Below are positions 8,354-18,199 of a DNA stretch of 64,000 nt, piece after piece. Location: NCBI RefSeq assembly GCF_003286125.1, contig NZ_QMED01000028.1, forward strand, positions 1 to 64,000, given 5' to 3'. This DNA is from Algibacillus agarilyticus. GTDB taxonomy: Bacteria; Pseudomonadota; Gammaproteobacteria; Enterobacterales; Alteromonadaceae. The translations under genes and the position numbers were made by a program. How positions within the stretch are numbered: the stretch's first letter is position 1; each line of letters starts with the position of its first letter. The notes under the pieces are model-generated. The model did not search any database. It was not told the DNA's origin and saw nothing but the letters and a program-made list of their open reading frames with translations.

Positions 8354-11300
8354 CTACCCAACTTGCGGCCAAATAGCTTCGCTGAGTTCTACTAAAACTA
8401 GGTCTAGTTGATTACCCAGCACTTTATCTAACTGTTTAGCGCCACCTTGCTCGCCAAAACGGTGATTCACAAAATCACGGTCGATAATCACTTCGTGTAT
8501 TAGTTGCTTAGCTAAACGTTCTAACCATTTACGCTGAGCAGGTAGCCAATTGTGACTTTGATAAATACGTTGCATAGCTTGTGCAACCCTTTGTTCAAAT
8601 GGAACTAAGGGTTCGCCGAATGCGGCACGGCGAATATGGCCAATAATGCTAGCGGCAATATCTTGATTAGTTTGATTGCGTACAGCACTTTGAAGTTTTA
8701 CTTCTGTATAACCTGCACCATCGAGCAATAGCTTGATCTCTTTTAACTGCTCACGGGTTAGGTCGCGGGGCTTATTGACCACAACCGCAAGTGCAGCACT
8801 TTGGTTAAGCTGTTCTTTGATAAATAGGTTAAAGCTATCTAGGTAATCTTCTGGCTTTTGATGCACACCATAACTTTGGCTACGTTCTTTAATTTCGTCG
8901 TGATGATCAGATATTATTGGCTGATGTTCGCTACCTAACAGCTGATTTACTTCTGCCAATTGTTTCAGTAAGCCACTATTTTGCGTAATAAAACTTGCGG
9001 CTTGTTTAGGGCCTAGTTCGTTTAGGTGTTTGTGTAAACTTTTAGGCTCAACACCCCATAATTCTTGCAGCTCACCTAGTTTTTGTTTGAGTTCGGGCTT
9101 GTTTTCAGCCTTTTTCTCGGCTTTGCGTAAAACTCGCATTACTTTTTGGCTGAGTTGGCTAAGCACTACGTCAGCATGATTTTGCTCTGCAGACTCTCCG
9201 GGAGCATTAAGGGCGCGCTCTAACTGTTCTGGGTTGGTAATTTCATCAACTAACTGTTCTAAGGTTATATTTGGATCTTTAACTAAGGGCTTCATGGTAT
9301 TTACATCAGCCAATGCTGCGTAAATATCAACAGGATCATAAATACGAAATACGGTTTTGCCAATGTCATCACAACGACGTGTAGCACGGCCAATCATTTG
9401 CTCGTATAAAATACGAGATTTTACTCGGCGCATAAACACTAAATTACAAATTTTGGGTACGTCGATACCTGTGGTGAGTAAGTCGACGGTAATGGCAATA
9501 TTTGGATAGCGTTCGTTTTTGTATTGACGAATAAGTTGCTCTACTTTATCACTCTGTCCGGTAATTTTGGCCACTGCAGCTTGATTATATTCGCCGTTGT
9601 AAAGGTCTTTAAAGGCTTCATCTAATAAGCGTTTAACCATGTCGGCATGCAAGTCGGTGGCACAGAAAATTAATGTTTTTTCATCACCAAAGGGGTCAAG
9701 TTCTTGCACTAATTGCTGACAAATAACGCGGTTGAAGTTTTCATTAATCACTCGACGGTTAAAGGCGTCAACGTCAAAATTCAGTTCATCGTCAAGTTCA
9801 GCGCTTTGTACTTCTCCTGTTTGAGTATTAATTGCGCTGACTTTTTCACCTTTGGTAAAAGTAATACCGTTTTGTGTTAGTAGGGTTTCGTAACGAATTG
9901 GTGGTTCGTGATCAATAAGCCAGTCGTCTGCAACGGCTTCACGATATGAATAGGTATAAACAGGTTTGCCAAAAATTTCGCTGGTATGTTTAGCTGGTGT
10001 TGCTGTGAGTGCTATTTTTACCGCGTCAAAATAATCTAATACGCGGCGATAACTCGATAAATATTGGCTAGCGTCACGAGTGGCTAATTCACCCTCAGTC
10101 ATTTCTTGATCTAGGGTATAACCTCGGTGGGCTTCGTCGATAATAATGCAATCAAACTGATCAAGCGGTGGCGGGTTGTCGCTCATAAAAATGCGTTTAA
10201 CCATAGCTTGTACTGTGGCTACCTGTACGCGAGTTTCAGCCTCGGCTGCCATATCACCAAGTTCGGCAACATTATAGATTTTTGATAAGGTATGATTTTG
10301 TTCAAGCGGCGCTTCGTTAAAGGCATCAAGGGCTTGTTGGCCAAGTGCTGTGCGATCAACTAAAAACAAAATACGTTTAAATCGTTCAGCTTTTAAAAAG
10401 CGATACATTAACCCAATGATAGTACGGGTTTTGCCCGTGCCCGTTGCCATAGCAAGTAATGCATGACGCACATTTTTAGCTAATGTATTTTCAACCGCAA
10501 CAATTGCTTTTTGTTGGTAATTACGTACTTTTAGGTAGCCAAAAGGCTCATCTTTTAGTTTTTGTTGTGCGGCGTCTTTGCTGCGCTTTAGTAGATCGAG
10601 TAACCCCTCTGGAGTATGAAACTTTGGCAAAGCGCGTTTTATATTCGCAGGCTCGCGTACATCACGAAACCACGTACCTGATTGTTCAGCAAGTTGAGGT
10701 ACATACGGGCGACCGTTACAGGAATATACAAAGGGTACTTTGTAATGACCATCCTCTTCATCTGGCCATGCTATGGTCAACCCTTGTAGCTCCCAAGCAG
10801 GTATTAAAGGGGACTGAACATTCAAGCCTTTACTGTATCGCTCTGCTTGTGAAATTTTACCGGCAACATTGGTATTTTCTTTTTTAGCTTCAACCACAGC
10901 AATAGGTGAAAGGCCTGCAAAAAGTACGTAATCAGCACGCCCTTTTTTACCTTTATATTCAGTTGGCCACTCAGCAATAGCGATGTTTTTTCCTTTTTCT
11001 GGGCGAGTGCCATTTTTATAGGTAAGTACTTCAGTATCAACATCCCAGCCAGATTTTTGTAACTGTTGGTCGATTAGAATACGCGTTAAGGCTTCATCCA
11101 AGACAATATTTTGAGTAGCCGCTTTTGAACTTGTGCTTAGCTTTTGCTTATATGAGGTGTTTGACTCGTCATCTAGGTTTGAAAGCTTAGTTTGTAACTC
11201 TGCTATCTTTTTTTCGTAGTTGTGCTTTTGGTCGGCAAGCGCTTTTTCATGTTCTTTAGCTTGCTCAGCTAGCTCTTGGGATTCTTTGTCCATCTCAAAA

Positions 11301-11878
11301 GCGAGCGATTCAAATTCTGTTTTTTCTTTATTTATTAGTTCGTTGAGTTGTTGGCTGGAATTAAGATCGAGATTTGCTTTTTGCAGGTCGACTTTTAAGT
11401 TATCTATTTCACTTTGTAGACTGCGTAATTGCTCACTGGGGTCATGAGGGGGAATAAAAGCACCCGGTTTAAATGATGTACCCTGCTTACCAAATGACTG
11501 ATGAAACCAGATTGCTAACTTGCGTGCGACAACTAAGCCATTAATAGCTTCTTTATGTTTTGTTTTAAATTTGTGAGTTGCTTTATTCCCTTCAACCCTT
11601 AGCGTATGAAAAAGGTCTTTAACAACCTGATCTAATTGAAGCTCTCTACTGATTCTGTGTATTAATTCAAGCTGCGAAGTATTGTCTTCAAAGTTAACTC
11701 TTACTAATATAGCAATGTGTTGCGCAATCGCCTCACCTAGCTGCCTTAATTTAATTAACGTGGTATTAGGGTCACTAGCAAACGCTTTTTCAGCTGCACC
11801 CGCTAGCTCGACAAAAAGGTCGTCGTGTTCAGAAAGAAAGTAAAAATTTCCCGTTTTATTATCCACAGCTAACTCCAT
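8354..11878 (-). CDS. hsdR: Type I restriction endonuclease subunit with DUF4145-like N-terminus
   Basis: This 1174-residue protein is the DNA translocase/nuclease of the type I system. The N-terminal 130 residues resemble DUF4145, followed by a coiled coil (about 145-250). The nuclease core shows D316 and E330-x-K332 (VVEAKK), a PD-(D/E)xK site. The helicase has ATGTGKT (478-484), DEAH (581-584), TATPA, and a C-terminal half with QMIGRATRR. The last 200 residues resemble the EcoEI-type C-terminal domain. It is the first gene of the island and has its own start region; hsdM and hsdS lie downstream on the same strand with the Abi_2-type gene between. All catalytic residues are present, so the enzyme should be active. 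Confidence 0.93.
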   Translation of the reverse strand: MELAVDNKTGNFYFLSEHDDLFVELAGAAEKAFASDPNTTLIKLRQLGEAIAQHIAILVRVNFEDNTSQLELIHRISRELQLDQVVKDLFHTLRVEGNKATHKFKTKHKEAINGLVVARKLAIWFHQSFGKQGTSFKPGAFIPPHDPSEQLRSLQSEIDNLKVDLQKANLDLNSSQQLNELINKEKTEFESLAFEMDKESQELAEQAKEHEKALADQKHNYEKKIAELQTKLSNLDDESNTSYKQKLSTSSKAATQNIVLDEALTRILIDQQLQKSGWDVDTEVLTYKNGTRPEKGKNIAIAEWPTEYKGKKGRADYVLFAGLSPIAVVEAKKENTNVAGKISQAERYSKGLNVQSPLIPAWELQGLTIAWPDEEDGHYKVPFVYSCNGRPYVPQLAEQSGTWFRDVREPANIKRALPKFHTPEGLLDLLKRSKDAAQQKLKDEPFGYLKVRNYQQKAIVAVENTLAKNVRHALLAMATGTGKTRTIIGLMYRFLKAERFKRILFLVDRTALGQQALDAFNEAPLEQNHTLSKIYNVAELGDMAAEAETRVQVATVQAMVKRIFMSDNPPPLDQFDCIIIDEAHRGYTLDQEMTEGELATRDASQYLSSYRRVLDYFDAVKIALTATPAKHTSEIFGKPVYTYSYREAVADDWLIDHEPPIRYETLLTQNGITFTKGEKVSAINTQTGEVQSAELDDELNFDVDAFNRRVINENFNRVICQQLVQELDPFGDEKTLIFCATDLHADMVKRLLDEAFKDLYNGEYNQAAVAKITGQSDKVEQLIRQYKNERYPNIAITVDLLTTGIDVPKICNLVFMRRVKSRILYEQMIGRATRRCDDIGKTVFRIYDPVDIYAALADVNTMKPLVKDPNITLEQLVDEITNPEQLERALNAPGESAEQNHADVVLSQLSQKVMRVLRKAEKKAENKPELKQKLGELQELWGVEPKSLHKHLNELGPKQAASFITQNSGLLKQLAEVNQLLGSEHQPIISDHHDEIKERSQSYGVHQKPEDYLDSFNLFIKEQLNQSAALAVVVNKPRDLTREQLKEIKLLLDGAGYTEVKLQSAVRNQTNQDIAASIIGHIRRAAFGEPLVPFEQRVAQAMQRIYQSHNWLPAQRKWLERLAKQLIHEVIIDRDFVNHRFGEQGGAKQLDKVLGNQLDLVLVELSEAIWPQVG

Positions 11879-12019
11879 TTAAGCATTTGCTCTAACTTAT
11901 TGGGCATCTACTTATTCAACTTATATGCTTATTGTTGAATACCCTTAAGTTTATTACTTTCAGTCATAATACCAATATAAGTTAAAAATTATATATTCTT
12001 AATCAAAAAGATATACATA

Positions 12020-12050
12020 CTAAAGCGGCCACTTATTGTGGCCGTTTTAG
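12020..12050. terminator. Bidirectional rho-independent terminator after glmS
   Basis: A 13-base inverted repeat with CGGCCAC/GTGGCCG core and five-base loop, flanked by A-rich and T-rich sides. It lies about 118 bases after the glmS stop (minus strand) and 142 bases before the hsdR start, so it probably ends glmS transcription and insulates the restriction operon. Confidence 0.8.
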
Positions 12051-12167
12051 TTGCGTGCTTTATTTTTAGAATCGAACTTGTTTGTTTCGTTCTTTATTTC
12101 TAGTAGCGCACATTGAACTCAGTTTTGATCATTATTTAACGTGCACAAGGTTGTAATTTATTGTTGG

Positions 12168-14000
12168 TTATTCAACCGTAACGGATTTTGCTAGATTGCG
12201 GGGTTGATCAACGTCGGTGCCTTTAATTATTGCGACGTAATATGACAAAAGTTGTAATGGTAATGTATAGACAATGGGGGCGATAATATCGTCACAATGC
12301 GGTACATTGATGACTTTCATCGTATCGTCGCTCGCAAATTTTGCATCGACATCGGCAAATACATACATTAACCCACCGCGGGCGCGGACTTCTTCAATAT
12401 TCGATTTTAATTTTTCAATTAAGTCATTACGTGGTGCCACCACAATAACCGGCATTTCAGCGTCTATTAACGCCAACGGACCGTGTTTTAATTCGCCGGC
12501 TGCATAAGCCTCTGCATGTATATAAGAGATTTCTTTAAGCTTTAATGCACCTTCCATCGCGATTGGATATTGATCGCCACGGCCTAAGAATAATGAATGG
12601 TGTTTGTCTGCAAAATCTTCGGCTAAATCTTCAATAGAACCGGCGAGTGCTAAAACTTCTTCGAGTTTATTGGGCAAGGTCATTAATGATTTTATGATGC
12701 AGCTTTCTTGCTCTGCAGTCATGCCATGTTGTGCACCAATCGCCAGTGTTAGCATTAATAAGCCAACTAATTGTGTTGTAAAGGCTTTAGTTGAGGCAAC
12801 GCCAATTTCGGCACCCGCTTTAGTCATAAAGGCTAAATCTGATTCGCGTACTAATGATGATCCCGGTACATTACAAATCGCTAAACTTGCGCTGTAGCCT
12901 AATTCTTTAGCCAAGCGTAATGCGGCTAAAGTATCGGCTGTTTCACCTGATTGAGAAATAGTCACAATTAACGCGTTTTTAGGTACAAATGATTTACGGT
13001 ATCTAAACTCACTGGCGATTTCGATGTTACATGAAACGCCTGATAGTGCCTCTAACCAATAACGTGCAACCATACCTGAATGATAACTTGTGCCACAGGC
13101 TATGATTTGCACATGCTCAATATCTTTAAATATTGCTTGAGCATTTTTACCAAAGCTATCGATGCTTAATTTGTTATTTAGAAAGCGGCCATCTAAGGTG
13201 TTACGAATGGCAGTAGGTTGTTCGTAGGTTTCTTTCAGCATGTAATGACGGTATTCACCTTTATCGCCGGCATCATGACTAACTTCTGACTCTTTCGCTT
13301 CTCGCTCTACAGGGGTGCCGTGTGTATCAAAAATATTAACGTCATGCCGTGTGATTTCCGCTACGTCACCTTCTTCTAAAAAGGCAAATTTTCGAGTGAC
13401 AGGTAAGAGCGCCATCATATCTGATGCAATAAAGTTTTCACCTAAACCAAAGCCAATAACCAATGGACTACCTGAACGGGCAACAATCATTTTTTCAGGT
13501 GTATTTTTATCGGTTATGACGGTACCGTAAGCTCCTTCGAGTTGTTTTACTGTAGCTTGTACCGCAGTTAACAAATTGGCATGCGATTTCATTTCATGAT
13601 GCACTAAATGGGCGATGACTTCAGTATCGGTTTCGGAGGTAAAGATATAACCTAATGCTTGTAATTGTGTGCGTAATTTTTCATGGTTTTCAATGATTCC
13701 ATTATGCACGATGGCAATGTTATCACTTGATATATGCGGATGCGCATTAGCTTCACTTGGTACGCCATGAGTGGCCCAGCGAGTATGAGCGATACCGGTA
13801 CCGCCCGACAATGGCTGTTGGGCAATAGCATCGGCTAAAGCTTGTACTTTACCTACACGACGTAAGCGTTGTAATTGCTTGTCAGAATTAATAATGGCGA
13901 CACCCGATGAATCATATCCGCGATATTCTAGTCTTTTTAGTCCTTCTACTAAAATATCCGCTACGTCACGTTGTGCTACTGCACCTACAATGCCACACAT
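12168..14000 (-). CDS. glmS: Glutamine--fructose-6-phosphate aminotransferase (isomerizing)
   Basis: GlmS makes glucosamine 6-phosphate from fructose 6-phosphate and glutamine, the first step to UDP-GlcNAc for peptidoglycan and LPS. The 610-residue protein begins MCGIVGAV, so Cys2 is the class II glutaminase nucleophile after Met removal; RWATHG and a HNGIIEN motif complete that domain. The two SIS sugar-binding domains follow, with SQSGETADT and STKAFTTQ, and the C-terminus ends in [13 protein letters not shown], the conserved active-site tail. It lies 15 bases after the DeoR-type gene and is likely cotranscribed. No ribozyme-like leader was seen between the genes. Length and motifs are normal. 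Confidence 0.98.
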   Translation of the reverse strand: MCGIVGAVAQRDVADILVEGLKRLEYRGYDSSGVAIINSDKQLQRLRRVGKVQALADAIAQQPLSGGTGIAHTRWATHGVPSEANAHPHISSDNIAIVHNGIIENHEKLRTQLQALGYIFTSETDTEVIAHLVHHEMKSHANLLTAVQATVKQLEGAYGTVITDKNTPEKMIVARSGSPLVIGFGLGENFIASDMMALLPVTRKFAFLEEGDVAEITRHDVNIFDTHGTPVEREAKESEVSHDAGDKGEYRHYMLKETYEQPTAIRNTLDGRFLNNKLSIDSFGKNAQAIFKDIEHVQIIACGTSYHSGMVARYWLEALSGVSCNIEIASEFRYRKSFVPKNALIVTISQSGETADTLAALRLAKELGYSASLAICNVPGSSLVRESDLAFMTKAGAEIGVASTKAFTTQLVGLLMLTLAIGAQHGMTAEQESCIIKSLMTLPNKLEEVLALAGSIEDLAEDFADKHHSLFLGRGDQYPIAMEGALKLKEISYIHAEAYAAGELKHGPLALIDAEMPVIVVAPRNDLIEKLKSNIEEVRARGGLMYVFADVDAKFASDDTMKVINVPHCDDIIAPIVYTLPLQLLSYYVAIIKGTDVDQPRNLAKSVTVE

Positions 14001-14015
14001 ATTATTGCCCTTTAA

Positions 14016-14783
14016 TTAGTTTAAGTGAGGTGCACATATTACATTGACCCCTTTTGCTATTAATTTTTGTTTTACTGAATTGGGTAAGTCGTCATCAGTA
14101 ATTAAGATATTTATTTGCTGCCAAGTGAGTTCGACATTGGGGATTTTTCTGCCAATTTTGTCTGATTCTGCAACAACAATGACCTCGCGACTCACTTCTG
14201 CCATGACGCGACTTAAACCGATAAGCTCGTTAAAGGTTGTGGTGCCTCGTTCGATATCAATACTATCGGCACCAATGAAAAGCTGATCAAAATCATATGC
14301 GCGTAAGACATTTTCAGCGGCTTGGCCTTGAAAGGACTGTGAGCTGGGATCCCAAGTCCCGCCAGTCATTAATAGGGCTGGCGCGTTATTCAGTAAACGC
14401 AATTGGTTAGCTACATCGAGGGAATTTGTCATAACGACTAAACCTTCTTTAGACGCTAATCGTGGAATTAAAGCTGATGTTGTTTTGCCACTATCGATAA
14501 TAATACGGCTGTGATCTTTTATATAGTTTTCAGCGGCTAAGGCGATGGCTTGTTTGCGCGACGATATAATGTCATTTTGTGGTGTGCTGGCGTTGGGAAT
14601 AGCGATTGCGCCACCATGTCGCCGCATCAAATAGCGCTTTTTTTCTAACTCGGCTAAATCTTTACGGATCGTTACTTCTGAGATTTTAAAACGCGACGCC
14701 AGCTGATCAACGCTGACTTCACCTTGTTCAGCGATAAGGTTAACGATGTTGCTACGCCTTTCTTCTGTGTTTCGCTTTATCAT
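14016..14783 (-). CDS. DeoR/GlpR-family transcriptional regulator
   Basis: A DeoR-type repressor of 255 residues from the ATG at 14783: N-terminal winged HTH (EERRSNIVNLI, VSVDQLASRF, SEVTIRKDLAELE) and a C-terminal sugar-phosphate sensor with DSGKTTSALIP, TNSLDVANQL and GADSIDIERG. A longer frame to 14903 exists, but the added 40 residues have no family similarity, and DeoR proteins start at this HTH. It sits just upstream of glmS, as in many Alteromonadales, where an amino-sugar phosphate is the plausible effector. That it controls glmS is inference from position. Confidence 0.88.
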   Translation of the reverse strand: MIKRNTEERRSNIVNLIAEQGEVSVDQLASRFKISEVTIRKDLAELEKKRYLMRRHGGAIAIPNASTPQNDIISSRKQAIALAAENYIKDHSRIIIDSGKTTSALIPRLASKEGLVVMTNSLDVANQLRLLNNAPALLMTGGTWDPSSQSFQGQAAENVLRAYDFDQLFIGADSIDIERGTTTFNELIGLSRVMAEVSREVIVVAESDKIGRKIPNVELTWQQINILITDDDLPNSVKQKLIAKGVNVICAPHLN

Positions 14784-14921
14784 CTTAAGTTTCGATTCGT
14801 AATTTTTGTGTATTAAACCAAAACTTATGCTCTTGTACAAGTTAACTTTTTGTTGATGTAAGCTTGCGTAAGGTATTTCACAATAATGAGTGCTTATTGG
14901 CACTTAGATGTGAATGCCAGA

Positions 14922-14952
14922 AACAAAAAAAGCCTCTCGAATTTGAGAGGCT
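14922..14952 (-). terminator. Rho-independent terminator of the amylase gene
   Basis: Read on the minus strand: stem AGCCTCTC/GAGAGGCT (bases 14952-14945 with 14938-14931) then a run of seven T. It lies 50 bases after the amylase stop codon, and the DeoR-type gene follows on the same strand. Confidence 0.88.
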
Positions 14953-14972
14953 TATATATTGAATTTTGATTC

Positions 14973-14995
14973 TATACCCAAGTGATTTGGGTATA
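14973..14995. repeat. 23-base palindromic element, copy 1
   Basis: The element has arms starting TATACCCAAGT around one central base, with one mismatch in the second arm. An almost identical unit lies at 35530-35552. It sits between the amylase stop (15003) and its terminator. It is too symmetrical to be chance; its function is unknown. Confidence 0.75.
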
Positions 14996-15002
14996 TTAGG
15001 AG

Positions 15003-17030
15003 TTAGAAGTTATTAATAACGACTGAGCCACTGTTGAAATCAAATTTATTGATTTTTCCACATTGAGCAAAATGATTGTTTGTTGCGTATGGCGTACCCG
15101 CTTGATTGATATCACTTTCCCAACCTTGGCCATTTTTAACATAGGCTTTTAATTCAAACCATTTATCGTTACCAACCGCTTTACTACAATCCATCATGAC
15201 ATCGAGCATCCAATAATGTTGGCCCCAAATATTTAGAGGTTCAGTGCCGTAGCCATCATTCGCCACAGTACGCTCTGTTCCCCAGCCATTTGGCCATGTA
15301 TTGGTTGTCCAGTCTAATGGTGTGCCTTCTGCTGCGGTGCTTTGGTTAGCTTGGCTACCATACCAATCTAAATAAGTATCTGCTGTTTTCCAAGGTGTGG
15401 TTGTGGCGTTATTTAAGTTTAAATGATCAATCGGCATTGAACATTCAAAATTGGTCGCTGAGCAATTTCGGCCTAGTGTATTGTTGGCATAATTATGGTC
15501 AATACCGCCTCGAATAAACATATCTTGGCCGCTCGCCGTTTGCGCTTGAACAAAAATCACGGTGCGCTGCCAATCTTCGGTAGGGCACGTATTGGTAACA
15601 TGACAATCAACGGGCGTTATTTTAGCATCTTGATGAATAGCAAAAGCATCCCATGCTGCCACATTTAAATTAATCGTGCTGTCGGCATTAACAGTAATGG
15701 TTTCGCCTGAACATGATTGTTGATCGGCGCTTAATTCACCTTTTAACACATTACAATATACGCCTTCAGCCATTGATGTTTGTGTGGTGAAGTTCATCGT
15801 GCCATTTTCTTTATTGATTGCAACGTGACCTGAGCTACCACGACCAAAGGTAATTTGGTTATTGCCGTTGTCGTTCCAGTTTGTGGTAGTCCAATTATCG
15901 GCAGTATGATTACGGAAATCCATTGCACCTGCTATATAGCTCCAACGATGCTCACATTTCCAAGCATCAGCGAAACATTCTAATGTGCCATTATTATGCA
16001 CAGAAACGCCTGGTCCGCCCGCATCGGTATCGCCATGATAGTCATAGCTTGACATGACTTTTGGATAACCATACGGATAGGCTAACATGAACACATTGGC
16101 TAAATCGTATAAACGACCATCTTCATAAGTGATAACACTACCACCGCCGCCATGGCCGCGTTGATTATCATGATTATCAACAAAAACCACCGCTGAGCTA
16201 CTCGGTAAAAAGCCCCATGCTTCGCCAAAATTACTTAACCACGATAATTGACCATTGCGGAAGGTATCGCCTAACTTGGTGCTGTATTTAAATTCGGTGA
16301 CTAAGCCAACGCTGGTATACTCATTAGCCCCGATCACCCCGCCACCTTGATCGATAACTTCTTGGAAGACAAAAGGTGAGCCATTCACTTTTGCCATTAC
16401 GCCTTGAATATCTTCAACAGACATATGCTTAGATGCGTCAAATCGGAAACCCGCTACCCCAATATTGGTTAAATCATTTAAATAATTAGCAAGTGTTTGT
16501 TGTACATAATTACTGCTGGTATTTAGATCAGGTAAACCAACTAATTCGCAGTTTTGTACACGCCAGCGGTTACTACCATAATCTTCTGGATTAATTGAGC
16601 ATGAATTATGAAAATCTTGTGGGCCATAATTAGGGAAGCTACGGAAGCCAAATGGGCTGCCTGCAGTACCATTTCCGTCACCGCTTGCCATGTGATTGAT
16701 TACCGCATCAACATAAATATCAACGCCGACATTTTTACAGCGGTCAACCATATCAATGAATTCGGCACGTGTGCCGCCTCGGCTTTCTAATTGGTAACTA
16801 ACGGGTTGGTAGCGAGTCCACCATGCTCCACCTTGAATATGTTCATTTGGTGGTGAAACTTGTACGGCAGCATAGCCTTTGGGTCCTAAGTATTGCTCAC
16901 ATTCCGTGGCGATATCTTGCCAGTTCCATTCAAACAGATGTAAAAAAGTAGTGGGTTGAGAAGCCGCTTGAGCTTGGCCCGCTAAGCACAAGCCGATAGC
17001 TGCAGCTAAAAGTGGTTTTGTTAATTTCAT
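15003..17030 (-). CDS. Secreted GH13 alpha-amylase, psychrophilic AHA type, with C-terminal extension
   Basis: This is an endo-acting alpha-amylase that cuts alpha-1,4 bonds in starch outside the cell. A 23-24 residue signal peptide ends near AGQAQA. The catalytic barrel has D198 (GFRFDAS), E224 (FQEV) and D288 (VDNHD), which, after subtracting 24, equal the published positions 174, 200 and 264 of the Pseudoalteromonas haloplanktis enzyme. R196 and N286 correspond to its chloride ligands. Residues from about 475 to 675 form an extra domain with cysteines, matching the 190-residue C-terminal propeptide region of that enzyme. The 675-residue length equals the full precursor. It is a single-gene unit with a LacI-type operator upstream and a terminator downstream. 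Confidence 0.95.
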   Translation of the reverse strand: MKLTKPLLAAAIGLCLAGQAQAASQPTTFLHLFEWNWQDIATECEQYLGPKGYAAVQVSPPNEHIQGGAWWTRYQPVSYQLESRGGTRAEFIDMVDRCKNVGVDIYVDAVINHMASGDGNGTAGSPFGFRSFPNYGPQDFHNSCSINPEDYGSNRWRVQNCELVGLPDLNTSSNYVQQTLANYLNDLTNIGVAGFRFDASKHMSVEDIQGVMAKVNGSPFVFQEVIDQGGGVIGANEYTSVGLVTEFKYSTKLGDTFRNGQLSWLSNFGEAWGFLPSSSAVVFVDNHDNQRGHGGGGSVITYEDGRLYDLANVFMLAYPYGYPKVMSSYDYHGDTDAGGPGVSVHNNGTLECFADAWKCEHRWSYIAGAMDFRNHTADNWTTTNWNDNGNNQITFGRGSSGHVAINKENGTMNFTTQTSMAEGVYCNVLKGELSADQQSCSGETITVNADSTINLNVAAWDAFAIHQDAKITPVDCHVTNTCPTEDWQRTVIFVQAQTASGQDMFIRGGIDHNYANNTLGRNCSATNFECSMPIDHLNLNNATTTPWKTADTYLDWYGSQANQSTAAEGTPLDWTTNTWPNGWGTERTVANDGYGTEPLNIWGQHYWMLDVMMDCSKAVGNDKWFELKAYVKNGQGWESDINQAGTPYATNNHFAQCGKINKFDFNSGSVVINNF

Positions 17031-17148
17031 GTGTGTTATCCAGTTTATTATGGTTAGTTATCATCTTTGAATGTTATTTTTTTGTTAACGCTAGGCTGTT
17101 TTTTGCTTTGCGTGTATAAATAATGAACTAACTATAAATAATCACAAT

Positions 17149-17162
17149 TGAATACGTATTCA
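17149..17162. promoter_or_regulatory. LacI-type operator upstream of the amylase gene
   Basis: TGAATACGTATTCA is a perfect 14-base palindrome with the central CG typical of LacI-family operators. It lies 119-132 bases upstream of the amylase start codon. Maltose-type regulators of the LacI family bind related palindromes in marine gammaproteobacteria, but no such regulator gene is in the window. The role in starch-dependent control is inference. Confidence 0.55.
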
Positions 17163-17374
17163 CAAATTGAAGTTTGATTATCGAACATATTGCGCGTAAT
17201 TTGGTCGATCGGCTTTGTGAATATAGCGATTAGCTATTAACCTGTAAGACATTAAATCTAAATGATTATTTGTAAGGGGTGTTAATTAATTGTATAAATG
17301 CAGAGTGAAGAAGCGATCGAGTTTTTACTTCTGTTTTATAGTCAAAGCGATCGGGTTTTAGGGGCAGGTTTCTC

Positions 17375-17608
17375 GTTCCAGACGAAACCGAAGTACTTAC
17401 ATCCATGTAAGCAAAGCCGTCAAAGCTACCGCGTCCTGCTCTCGCCCCTTACCTGCATCCATGCAGGCAAGCTTCGAGACCCCATGAGCATATGCTCTAT
17501 TATGTGATTGGGGCCGCCTAAATGGATTTAGGTGTTAGAACGACGCAGGAGCCAAAGTCGAGAGTAAGCGCTGACAATGAACCATAAAACCTGAGCGAGA
17601 AGACTATA
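17375..17608. repeat. Intergenic hairpin repeat, full copy (copy B)
   Basis: This 234-base element contains three similar hairpins with four-base loops: CTTACA-TCCA-TGTAAG (17396-17411), CCTGCA-TCCA-TGCAGG (17452-17467) and CCTAAA-TGGA-TTTAGG (17517-17532). Between the second and third lies a larger imperfect stem with CCCCA/TGGGG arms. Its borders match copy A at 272-364. The short open frame that runs through it (17298-17507) looks accidental. It fills most of the gap between the amylase promoter and the VOC gene. Function is unknown; I know similar TCCATG hairpin elements from other marine gammaproteobacteria only in general terms. Confidence 0.75.
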
Positions 17609-17680
17609 TCGTGACTGCAGGCGTGTTTACGCAATTAAATGATAGAAGTGATTGACCGGTATTTTTGTGTTTGAATAATT

Positions 17681-18064
17681 TTAAATATGGCATTGCAAGC
17701 CTATTAAATGGCCATCTGGATCTCGTAAAAAAGCTTGCCATACCGAAATATCGAGTACTTTATTGGTTAATTTGGGTGACTGTTCAAATTGAATGGCCTC
17801 ATTAGATAATTGTTGATATAGCGAGAAAATATCATCAACTGCAAAGTATAAGATGGGTGATGAATTGTTTTTAGCGGTTAAATTGTCAACTTCACAACTT
17901 AAAACGAGTTGCATGTTTTGTGTTGCCATAATAGCTAAAGTGGGGCTGGCATCATAAGTAAGATCTAAACCTAAGCAGTGTTGATAAAAATGCAGGCTTG
18001 TTTCAATGTTTTGGCAATGAAGTTCAATTTGCGATAAACCTAAAATGGTTGATTTTTTATTCAT
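17681..18064 (-). CDS. VOC (glyoxalase/bleomycin resistance) superfamily protein
   Basis: The 127-residue protein has two beta-alpha-beta-beta-beta units: the first with LSQIELHCQNIETSLHFYQHCLGL, the second from about 70 with ILYFAVDDIFSLYQQL and a closing FLRDPDGHLIGLQ. Candidate metal ligands are H16 and the final E/Q position, here Q, so the usual C-terminal glutamate seems replaced. VOC proteins range from lyases to drug-binding proteins, so the substrate cannot be given. It stands alone, with the hairpin repeat after it. Confidence 0.8.
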   Translation of the reverse strand: MNKKSTILGLSQIELHCQNIETSLHFYQHCLGLDLTYDASPTLAIMATQNMQLVLSCEVDNLTAKNNSSPILYFAVDDIFSLYQQLSNEAIQFEQSPKLTNKVLDISVWQAFLRDPDGHLIGLQCHI

Positions 18065-18199
18065 GGCTTTTTTATAACAATCAATGAGTGAAACACGAAA
18101 GAATAGCAGCCTAACAAAGTGCTATATAAATCACTACTGTTTATTCTATGCACTTATGATGTTGAAGCGTTTAGTGTTTTGAAAAGGTGTGTTAGGCCG

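Noticed and set aside
8164-8361. 65-residue minus-strand frame between hsdR and the Abi_2 gene
   Set aside because: It overlaps the terminator-like structure and lacks a family match, though hydrophobic residues are present.
17298-17507. 69-residue plus-strand reading frame
   Set aside because: It covers hairpins of the repeat and starts without a ribosome site.
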